A program made the translations under genes and the position numbers. Below, in pieces: positions 1 through 5,163 of a stretch of DNA of 5,163 nucleotides. The notes under the pieces were generated by a model, which worked only from the letters and a program-made list of their open reading frames with translations, did not search any database and was not told the DNA's origin. The stretch comes from Gammaproteobacteria bacterium (GTDB lineage Bacteria > Pseudomonadota > Gammaproteobacteria > Pseudomonadales > Pseudohongiellaceae), in NCBI GenBank assembly GCA_003451715.1, contig DMJN01000140.1:1-5163 (forward strand), given 5' to 3'. The stretch's first letter is position 1; each line of letters opens with the position of its first letter.

Positions 1-1004
1 CGAATACCTTCCACCTGATACTCATAAAAATGGGGCGCTTGCATGATCATATGTACAGTACCACCCGCCGTGTAGCTATAGAATTCATCGACTGCACTCT
101 CTATCTCGAGATAATTATTCAACAGCCTTTGTGGCAGGCTGAAACTGCTAGGGGCATCTCCCATAATTTGGGTAAACGTGATTTGCACGGCATCTTCAGC
201 CGCATTGTACTGGGCTATCGTCAGATTGGGATTGTGGTTAGCACTTGCTATATAAAAATCTTCGAAAGTTATCGAGTCATTAGTCTCCCCATCGTATTCT
301 TCCCAATCGGGTAATACGGTCGCGGTATTCCAGGCATTGAGTGTATTGGGTAAAAAAGGAGACCCGTAGCCACCTGCTGCGTCGGCGATTAATACAACCG
401 GTACGGACGTATAGTGCTCGGCAACCAGGCCTGAATAGAAAGAAGATCCGATCGCTCCGGCACTGCTTCCGGACAATACGACCTTGTTAGGTGTCGTGAA
501 TTCTTCAAATACCCATTCCAATATGGTTTTCGTGTTTGCATAACCTTCATGATAGGTAGTAATACTGACATCGGTTCCTGCGGGGTTGGTATAGGAATAC
601 TCTCTCGTTCCACCGCCAATATGCACATCACCCGTGCAGTAAGGAAGAAACACCATGGCATAATCGGAGAACGGATTCGCACTACTCTCGAAGTTGAAGA
701 TACCCCGTGAATTTGCGGGGTTGTTCTGATCCATTTCGGCGAACGGCGAATGAATGTTTGGCTGACTATTTAGATCACAGGCTTCTCCGAACCAGCAGCC
801 GCCACCGCCATTGAAAAAAATCAGTAAATTGCTGTTATCTGCCGAAGGTTTGGCAAAGAATTGATAGGCTGTGCCGGTCGAACAGACACCATCGGTCGCG
901 ATGGTGTTCCACCCTGAATCGAGACTATTCAATCCTGGTAACTCAGACTGAGCTTGGACACTGATTGTGCCTAGCAGTAATAGTGCTAATACAAAGTATT
1001 TCAT
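1..1004 (-). CDS. Exported pectinacetylesterase/Notum-family serine hydrolase, C-terminus cut by window edge
   Basis: The frame is open from ATG (1002-1004, complement) to the left edge, giving 334 visible residues. A purine-rich RBS (AGGGGG) lies about 7 bases upstream of the ATG. Residues 1-18 form a Sec signal peptide (MKYF, then a Leu-rich core, then VQA before QS), so the product is exported. Family signatures are a glycine-rich oxyanion segment GGGGCW (66-71), the nucleophile elbow GSSAG with Ser181, the IADAAGGYG segment (207-214), Asp271 in AEDAVQ, and His318 in GGTVHMI. Ser181/Asp271/His318 have the order and approximate spacing of the Notum/plant pectinacetylesterase triad. Cysteines 41, 70, 77 and 123 could form disulfides. 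Family members remove acetyl or acyl esters from pectin or, in Notum, palmitoleate from Wnt. The bacterial substrate cannot be told from sequence; deacetylation of a plant or algal polysaccharide is an inference. Only a short C-terminal tail is probably missing. The gene is divergent from the FG-GAP gene. Confidence 0.85.
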   Translation of the reverse strand, partial: MKYFVLALLLLGTISVQAQSELPGLNSLDSGWNTIATDGVCSTGTAYQFFAKPSADNSNLLIFFNGGGGCWFGEACDLNSQPNIHSPFAEMDQNNPANSRGIFNFESSANPFSDYAMVFLPYCTGDVHIGGGTREYSYTNPAGTDVSITTYHEGYANTKTILEWVFEEFTTPNKVVLSGSSAGAIGSSFYSGLVAEHYTSVPVVLIADAAGGYGSPFLPNTLNAWNTATVLPDWEEYDGETNDSITFEDFYIASANHNPNLTIAQYNAAEDAVQITFTQIMGDAPSSFSLPQRLLNNYLEIESAVDEFYSYTAGGTVHMIMQAPHFYEYQVEGI

Positions 1005-1108
1005 GGTGCTTATCCCCCTGCGAAGCCAGATGCTATCGTCTTGCTGCCGCCGTGTCGATACATGGCTGCATGTTCAAGCGGTTGTCTAAAATCGTTGATT
1101 TTGCAGGC

Positions 1109-1137
1109 TTCAGCTGTTTACAAAGGCCTGCTACTAT
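1109..1137 (+). promoter_or_regulatory. Candidate extended -10 promoter for the FG-GAP gene
   Basis: TACTAT at 1132-1137 is preceded by TG one base upstream (1129-1130), which makes an extended -10 element. A weak -35 (TTCAGC, 1109-1114) lies 17 bases upstream. Transcription would start near 1144, leaving a leader of about 25 bases before the ATG at 1169. A GCAGGC/GCCTGC inverted repeat (1103-1108 and 1126-1131) brackets the -35/-10 spacer. A short dyad AAACG-C-CGTTT (1138-1148) covers the predicted start site. Either could be an operator. This rests on pattern matching only. No equally clear promoter was found for the divergent esterase gene in the same 164-bp gap. Confidence 0.4.
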
Positions 1138-1168
1138 AAACGCCGTTTTTGTGTCTGGGGTCTCTGTC

Positions 1169-2593
1169 ATGCGTCAAATTTTAAGCTTCATTGCATTATT
1201 GGGTCTGATTCAAATCAATACTGCCTACTCCCAGTCGCTGGTAGGCGATACGCCAACCCGGGCGACATCAGTCGATGGGCGGTATATCAGTTGGAAGGAA
1301 CATATTATCGATGATCCGACTCAGTCGGGCGTTCCCTTCAGCGGCAGCGATGGTCTGGTGATGGCAGACCTGGATCGAGACGGCTATGAGGATATCGTCT
1401 CCGTACACGAATCCGACTCGGAATATGATTCGGCTGAATACAACCCGGGTTTTGTCCCTCCTGCAGCTGGTCATGTAAGGATCGCATTCGGCTCAAATGA
1501 CCCGGATAATTGGACCAATATTACCCTAGCCGAAAGCACCGACGCGCCTGCCCCGGAGGATGCCGCCATCGCGGATATCAATACTGATGGCTATTTAGAC
1601 ATAGTTGTCGCGGCCGAGCTATCACATTTGATCTATTTGCAGAATCCCGGCCGTACGGCAAGAACAGCCGAGTGGCCAAGATTGATTCTACCGATGACCC
1701 AAGGCCGTGGCTCCTATATCCGCGTCTTCGCGGCGGATTTTGACGGCGATGGCATACCCGAAATTACTGCTCCGAACAAAGGAGCCCAGCGTCCTGGACC
1801 TCCCGACTACGCAAGATCGACGCCTGTAGAGCTCTATCGGCTGGCAGGCGACCCCTTGGCAACCGATGGCTGGCGACAGATAGAACTCGGCCGCTACAGC
1901 ATCCCTCAGAATGCGGAGCCGGTAGATCTCGATGCCGATGGCGACCTGGATATAGTAATTGGAACTCGTGGTGAAGCTCGCCTGGCTTTTTTCGAGAATC
2001 CGGGAGATGGTTCACTACAGTTTAGCGAACACGCCATTGGCATTAACGGTGCCCGGATGGCCGGATTTAACCTTGAATATATCGATCTCAATGGCGATGA
2101 CAGACTGGATATTGTAGGTGCCGCAGGCCGCAATCTGACTTGGATCGAACAACCCGCAACAATCGATGACGCCTGGAATGCGTTTACTATCGGCTCTTTC
2201 TTTCCTGACAGCATGACCGGCATGGAGGTGGCGGATATTGATGATGATGGTGACATGGATCTGATGGCCGGCAGCTATAGCCGCGGTCCTCGCACCGGGG
2301 ATGGTGATGTGGATAAAGACGACGCACTCGGTCGCCTCGGCTGGTTTGAAAATCCTGGCGATGCCAAATCTGACTGGACACGCCATGACATTTCGCGGCG
2401 CAAGCGTGGCATGTTCGACAAGTTCATTGCCAGAGATCTGGATAAGGATGGCGACATGGACTTTATTGCGACCCGTGGCAATAGCGCACCCTATGACGGC
2501 GTATTCTGGCTGGAACAGGTGAGGACTGCCTCCCCAGTTGCCGCTTTTCAAGCTGCCCGCAGTGAAGAGAGTGAGGAAATGCCACTCCCTTAA
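1169..2593 (+). CDS. Exported FG-GAP/VCBS-repeat protein, predicted seven-bladed beta-propeller
   Basis: The product is 474 aa. The ATG at 1169 was chosen because it starts a good signal peptide (MRQILSFIALLGLIQINTAYS, cleavage near residue 19 or 21) and has a GGGG-type RBS 8 bases upstream. Longer in-frame starts would run back through the promoter region and lack a signal peptide. The mature protein carries seven DxDxDGxxD-type calcium loops starting at residues 67, 136, 190, 253, 306, 356 and 423, spaced 50-69 residues apart. Several blades also share an aromatic-(E/Q)NPG strand motif (158-161, 275-279, 392-397). Seven motifs match one integrin-alpha-like propeller. The fifth loop (DLNGDDRLD) is atypical, with Asp where Gly is expected. 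There is no catalytic domain, membrane anchor or recognisable sorting signal; the C-terminus is a short acidic tail (EESEEMPLP). Such proteins are usually calcium-stabilised extracellular or periplasmic binding modules; the ligand is unknown. The gene is divergent from the esterase. Confidence 0.9.
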   Translation: MRQILSFIALLGLIQINTAYSQSLVGDTPTRATSVDGRYISWKEHIIDDPTQSGVPFSGSDGLVMADLDRDGYEDIVSVHESDSEYDSAEYNPGFVPPAAGHVRIAFGSNDPDNWTNITLAESTDAPAPEDAAIADINTDGYLDIVVAAELSHLIYLQNPGRTARTAEWPRLILPMTQGRGSYIRVFAADFDGDGIPEITAPNKGAQRPGPPDYARSTPVELYRLAGDPLATDGWRQIELGRYSIPQNAEPVDLDADGDLDIVIGTRGEARLAFFENPGDGSLQFSEHAIGINGARMAGFNLEYIDLNGDDRLDIVGAAGRNLTWIEQPATIDDAWNAFTIGSFFPDSMTGMEVADIDDDGDMDLMAGSYSRGPRTGDGDVDKDDALGRLGWFENPGDAKSDWTRHDISRRKRGMFDKFIARDLDKDGDMDFIATRGNSAPYDGVFWLEQVRTASPVAAFQAARSEESEEMPLP

Positions 2594-2646
2594 GGGATCA
2601 ATGTTCTAATACATCTGGTCCTCGGCCGCTCCTCGGCAATTGCTCC

Positions 2647-2740
2647 TGCATTGCTCTAATAAGTGACATCCATGTCACGATGCATTGCTCTGAAGTGCGC
2701 CATGTCATGACGCATTGCTCTGAAGTGCACCCTGTCACGA
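2647..2740. repeat. Three tandem 30-34 bp units with dyad cores upstream of the NHL gene
   Basis: The units are 2647-2680 (34 bp), 2681-2710 (30 bp) and 2711-2740 (30 bp). Each begins with (T/C)GCATTGCTCT and continues with AAGTG(..)CC(A/C)TGTCA(C/T)GA. Units 2 and 3 match at 26 of 30 positions; unit 1 has four extra bases. A degenerate fourth start (TGCTCT) follows at 2741. Unit 1 contains a perfect dyad, GTGACAT-CC-ATGTCAC (2663-2678). Units 2 and 3 have GTGC-N6-TCAT (2695-2708) and GTGC-N6-TCAC (2725-2738). The dyad centres lie about 30-31 bp apart, close to three helical turns, so they face the same side of the DNA. The array ends 13 bp before a candidate -35. The best reading is a set of operator or activator sites. 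A non-regulatory local duplication is the alternative. Confidence 0.75.
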
Positions 2741-2753
2741 TGCTCTTAGTCGG

Positions 2754-2783
2754 TTGCTTGTGTTAGATTAGTCACCCTGTAAT
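2754..2783 (+). promoter_or_regulatory. Candidate sigma-70 promoter of the NHL/PAL-like gene
   Basis: TTGCTT (2754-2759) and TGTAAT (2778-2783) are separated by 18 bases. The -10 matches the consensus at five of six positions; the -35 is weak, as expected for an activator-dependent promoter. The predicted start near 2790 leaves a leader of about 34 bases containing the RBS GGAGGA (2809-2814). The nearest repeat dyad is centred near 2731.5, roughly 58 bp upstream of the predicted start. That is close to the -61.5 position typical of class I CRP activation. This is a pattern-based inference. Confidence 0.45.
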
Positions 2784-2823
2784 AGAAATCACTGATAAAT
2801 TCCTGTCCGGAGGAAGCAACAAC

Positions 2824-3954
2824 ATGAAATTAACCAAATTCTGCGCTGCACTTGTAGCAGTTGGAATCCTATCGAGCCCATTATTAGCACAGGATACGGG
2901 AGTCATTGGCCCCAGTCCCTATGAATTTACAACACAGACCTGGATGGAACCCTTCGCCCAGGACGGCTTCACCTGGGGTGGTAATTCCGGAGTTCATGTG
3001 GAATCCCAGAACCGAATATTCGTTCTGCAGCGCGGCGAAACAGAATTGCCTGATCCACTTCCCCCCGAATACACAAACTTCGCCGGCTCACTGGGATGGA
3101 ATGTGTTACGGGGACGGGGTCGCGTCTGGCGTAACTGTATCTACGTGATCGACAGTAACGGAAACGTGCTGGAAGTCTGGGGCCAGTGGGACCATCTCTT
3201 CATGGGTACTGATGGACCGGGACCACATCGTATCCGTCAGAGCCCCTATGATCCTGACAAGCGGGTCTGGGTAATCGACGAAACCGGGCACATCATCTAC
3301 GTCTTTTCCAACGACGGGGAACGGCTGTTAATGACCCTGGGTGAGAAGAACGTCGGTGGCAGAGATGAGACTCACTATCACCTGCCGCAGGATGTGGTGT
3401 TCCTGCCGGACGGCAAATTCCTTATCGCCGATGGTCTGGGGGATAACAAGCGTATCGTGGTAAGAAATGCTGACGGCTCCTACCGTTCCGAGTTTGGCGA
3501 AGCAGGCGATGCTGCCCATCAGTTTGCTTCTGTTCACAGTATGGCCCTGGGGCCGGATGAACATCTCTACGCACTGGATAGAGATCATCGCAACATCAAA
3601 GTTTTTCGTCAGACGGCCAATCACACCGCCGATAGCTACCCTGAGTATGAGTATGTTACGACCTGGGGAGACCTGGGTATGCCATTGGATATTACAGTCA
3701 GCGAGGAGAGTGCCTGGGTAACAGATCTGAATCCGCCAAAGATTGTCCAGTTTAATCTCGATGGTTCCCGGGAATACACCTGGCCATTGCCCACCGAGGG
3801 CCCGGATTTCTGGATCGAGATGCATTCTCTGTCTATCGATGACGATGGCAATCTGTACGGTACTGACAACCAGGCGGGCAGACCTCAGAAACTGGTGCCA
3901 CGCTCCGATGCCAACTCCGATCACCTTGTCAGGCCGCAATACATTCCACGCTAG
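2824..3954 (+). CDS. Exported NHL-repeat beta-propeller, peptidyl-alpha-hydroxyglycine alpha-amidating lyase (PAL)-like
   Basis: The product is 376 aa, from an ATG with a strong RBS (GGAGGA, 9-base spacing). The signal peptide is residues 1-22 (cleavage LLA before QD), so the protein is periplasmic or secreted. The body has NHL-like blades with the recurrent pattern of an (V/I)D-type turn, NxxG and an F/V-rich strand, e.g. IYVIDSNGNVLEVWG (106-120), VWVIDETGHIIYVFSNDG (148-165) and LYALDRDHRNIKVF (248-261). Compared from memory with rat PAL, three histidines fall in the positions of its zinc ligands: His135 (PHRIR), His238 (VHSMAL) and His334 (MHSLSI). Arg70 (LQRGE) and Arg253 (LDRDHRN) match its active-site arginines. 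The catalytic Tyr of PAL (DGYCNxRI) is Leu205 here (DGLGDNKRI). PAL splits peptidyl-hydroxyglycine into amidated peptide and glyoxylate. Bacterial members of this family mostly have no proven function, and no hydroxylating (PHM) partner lies in the window. The fold is a confident call; lyase activity is doubtful. Confidence 0.85.
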   Translation: MKLTKFCAALVAVGILSSPLLAQDTGVIGPSPYEFTTQTWMEPFAQDGFTWGGNSGVHVESQNRIFVLQRGETELPDPLPPEYTNFAGSLGWNVLRGRGRVWRNCIYVIDSNGNVLEVWGQWDHLFMGTDGPGPHRIRQSPYDPDKRVWVIDETGHIIYVFSNDGERLLMTLGEKNVGGRDETHYHLPQDVVFLPDGKFLIADGLGDNKRIVVRNADGSYRSEFGEAGDAAHQFASVHSMALGPDEHLYALDRDHRNIKVFRQTANHTADSYPEYEYVTTWGDLGMPLDITVSEESAWVTDLNPPKIVQFNLDGSREYTWPLPTEGPDFWIEMHSLSIDDDGNLYGTDNQAGRPQKLVPRSDANSDHLVRPQYIPR

Positions 3955-4145
3955 TCAGGCAGACTATAAAAAAGGTGAGTTAGCTTACTGCATATAGGGG
4001 ACGCCCATAACTTAACTAGTGTTTTACTGTTTGAGACGGGGTATAGATGAATAGAGTTTACCTCTGTATGCTAGGGATCCTCTGAACAAGTATATGACCA
4101 CACTTGATTACGGCAAGACCACTCTGGGCAACAACAAGGACTAAT
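3955..4145. other. Intergenic region between NHL gene and regulator
   Basis: These 191 bases are AT-richer than the flanking genes and carry no supportable ORF. A weak hairpin (GGG/CCC stem with a loop of four, extended by TAT/ATA around a bulged A, 3993-4009) is the only terminator-like element, and it lacks a proper U-tract. TATAGA (4042-4047) could be a -10 for the regulator, but no well-spaced -35 was found. The regulator RBS AAGGA lies at 4136-4140. Confidence 0.4.
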
Positions 4146-4751
4146 ATGCCTGCAAGATGCATTGTTTGCATTGTCGATGACAATCTAGAACAGGCCGAAG
4201 CCACTTCCAAGCTACTGGTTCGCCAAGGCTTCGAAATGGAGGTGTTCGAATCGGGAGAACAATTCCTTACCGTTAACGATTATCCAGAAACTGCCTGCCT
4301 GCTACTCGACAATCACTTGCCAGGTGGCATGTCTGGATTGGACGTTCAGACCGAACTAACTCGACGGGCACGCCATTGCCAATCGTGTTCATGAGCGGCG
4401 ACAGTCAATTCAGGCACGTGGTTAAGGCGATGAAATCGGGCGCACATGAGTATCTGCAAAAAACCCTTCAGTTCAGCCGAACTCTACAAGAGTATTCATA
4501 CTGCGATTCGAGATAAACAGCCTGTCTCTGGCTCTGTGCAGCACGAGGAAAAACATAATGAGAAACTGGACAAGCTGACAGCAAGAGAGAAACAGGTGCT
4601 GGAGCTATTGGCTCTGGGTTATACGAACAGGATGATCTCCAATGAATTGTCGATCGTTACTAGTACCGTGGAATTTCATCGTGCAAATCTGAGCAGCAAA
4701 TTCGGTGCAAGGTCACTGGCCGATCTCATCGCGATACAGCGTTCAGTTTAG
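4146..4751 (+). pseudogene. FixJ/NarL-type response regulator (REC + LuxR HTH) with two compensating frameshifts
   Basis: The start ATG at 4146 has AAGGA (4136-4140) 5 bases upstream, which favours it over the upstream in-frame TTG at 4104. The receiver begins CIVCIVDDN (Asp11, Asp12) with phosphoacceptor Asp55 (LLLDNHLPGG). The frame then stops at TGA 4392-4394. One base appears lost in the GGG run at 4366-4368: the next frame reads TPLPIVFMSG and KAMKSGAHEYLQ, the expected beta4-beta5 region with switch Ser84. One base appears gained in the A6 run at 4458-4463, after which the original frame resumes with KKPFSSAELYKSI (conserved Lys106) and the LuxR-type HTH (about 144-201: LTAREKQVLELL, TVEFHRANL, KFGARSLADL). 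Correcting both gives a full 201-aa regulator. Sequencing error in homopolymer runs is the simplest cause; true decay or recoding are alternatives. One extra Gly follows the LPG motif (60-61). No sensor kinase is adjacent, so target and signal are unknown. Confidence 0.85.
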
Positions 4752-4856
4752 TTATTTCCAGCCTGTTTTGTTTAACCGTGCTATCAGGAGTTCCCTGAAC
4801 GAGTATGGTGTTTTTTGGTATGGTGTTACGGCGTGCCCTATCACGGCTAAGGGAGA
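4752..4856. other. Convergent intergenic region, no convincing terminator
   Basis: This gap lies between the regulator and the convergent amidotransferase. It holds a 5-bp hairpin (TCAGG/CCTGA, 4784-4798) that is not followed directly by a T-run, and a 10-bp direct repeat GTATGGTGTT (4803-4812 and 4818-4827) with a period of 15 bp and a T6 run between the copies. Neither is a clear intrinsic terminator. Confidence 0.4.
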
Positions 4857-5163
4857 TTAACGGTACAAGTCCACAAATCGCCGCAGTAGTGATTGCGCTT
4901 CTGGCACATGCTCATCTTCAACGGCTTCGATTAGCTGTTGGGCAGATTCTGGCGGAAAATACCCGTAATGCTTGTAGGCATGGATCCGTACGATAAATCC
5001 CTCCGCATCTCCTTCTGGATGAAATTGTGTAGCATAAATATTTTTTTTGAGACGAAACATCTGCACAGGACAAGATTCGTTCGTCGCCAGTAGCGCACAG
5101 CCAGGCGGCAAAACATCGCAAGCTTCCTTGTGACCCAGTAAGACGCGAAAAGAATCTGGCAAG
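4857..5163 (-). CDS. Class I glutamine amidotransferase (GMP synthase-like), C-terminal fragment
   Basis: The frame is open from the right edge to TAA (4857-4859, complement), giving 101 visible residues. It shows the second half of a class I GATase domain: GHKEACDVLPPGCALLATNESCPVQ-type core strands, then ATQFHPE with catalytic His48 and Glu50 (fragment numbering). The Cys nucleophile elbow would lie outside the window. After the HPE motif comes a tail of about 50 residues (HAYKHYGYFPP, ending RRFVDLYR). This tail is typical of stand-alone proteobacterial GATase proteins often annotated as GMP synthase-like, and unlike GuaA, which continues into an ATP-pyrophosphatase domain. It would hydrolyse glutamine and pass ammonia to an unknown acceptor, or act on a gamma-glutamyl compound. 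It converges on the response regulator with a 105-bp gap. The TTG at 5160-5162 is internal and not the start. Confidence 0.85.
   Translation of the reverse strand, partial: LPDSFRVLLGHKEACDVLPPGCALLATNESCPVQMFRLKKNIYATQFHPEGDAEGFIVRIHAYKHYGYFPPESAQQLIEAVEDEHVPEAQSLLRRFVDLYR

Noticed and set aside
30..314. Plus-strand open frame of 94 codons
   Set aside because: It lies wholly antisense to the esterase gene, whose frame shows clear family motifs, and its translation has no recognisable features.
965..1168. N-terminal extension of the FG-GAP gene upstream of 1169
   Set aside because: The extension overlaps the divergent promoter and the esterase start and would bury the signal peptide. The ATG at 1169 is the better start.
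2015..2551. Minus-strand open frame of 178 codons opposite the FG-GAP gene
   Set aside because: It is a shadow of the repeated Asp/Gly codons. The plus frame has a signal peptide and seven loop motifs; the antisense product has no family features.
2647..2740. CRISPR array
   Set aside because: The units are contiguous imperfect tandem copies without unique spacers, and there are only three of them with no cas genes.
3328..3939. Minus-strand open frame of 203 codons opposite the NHL gene
   Set aside because: It is antisense to a well-supported coding frame with signal peptide and NHL blades, and no convincing RBS or domain was seen.
3993..4009. Intrinsic terminator after the NHL gene
   Set aside because: The stem is only six pairs with a bulge and is followed by mixed sequence with no U-tract.
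4446..4751. Independent small HTH regulator starting at ATG 4446
   Set aside because: There is no RBS before it, it begins inside the last strand of a receiver domain (KKPF), and the upstream part of that domain is encoded just before it in a shifted frame.
4805..4996. Plus-strand open frame of 63 codons after the regulator
   Set aside because: Most of it is antisense to the amidotransferase fragment, whose ATQFHPE motif is clear, and it has no usable RBS.

Overview
The window looks like ordinary chromosomal DNA from a Gram-negative bacterium. The best guess is a marine or environmental gammaproteobacterium, because of the roughly even base composition, the Sec-type signal peptides, the FixJ-type regulator and the style of glutamine amidotransferase. 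This is inferred from gene content only; no rRNA or other phylogenetic marker is present.

Layout. (1) 1-1004, minus strand: an exported pectinacetylesterase/Notum-family serine hydrolase, cut by the left edge. (2) 1005-1168: a divergent promoter region with an extended -10 element and small dyads. (3) 1169-2593, plus: an exported FG-GAP/VCBS protein with seven calcium-loop motifs, which predicts a single seven-bladed beta-propeller. (4) 2594-2823: an intergenic region with three tandem units of 30-34 bp, each carrying a dyad that resembles a CRP/FNR-family site, placed just upstream of a candidate promoter. (5) 2824-3954, plus: an exported NHL-type beta-propeller that resembles the lyase domain of peptidylglycine amidating enzyme (PAL). 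It keeps the three candidate zinc histidines but has Leu where the catalytic Tyr is expected. (6) 4146-4751, plus: a FixJ/NarL-type response regulator whose frame is broken by two one-base indels that compensate each other. (7) 4857-5163, minus: the C-terminal part of a class I glutamine amidotransferase, cut by the right edge.

Three consecutive genes encode secreted proteins: an esterase and two propellers. This suggests an envelope or extracellular function, possibly use of polymers, but nothing ties them to one pathway. The esterase and the FG-GAP gene are divergent and share a 164-bp control region. The NHL gene has its own RBS and probably its own promoter. The regulator is an orphan here (no histidine kinase in view), and the amidotransferase converges on it.

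No mobile element, tRNA, rRNA or CRISPR array was found. I do not see a clear new multi-gene system. The points most worth checking are the double frameshift in the regulator, the repeat array upstream of the NHL gene, and the altered PAL-like active site.
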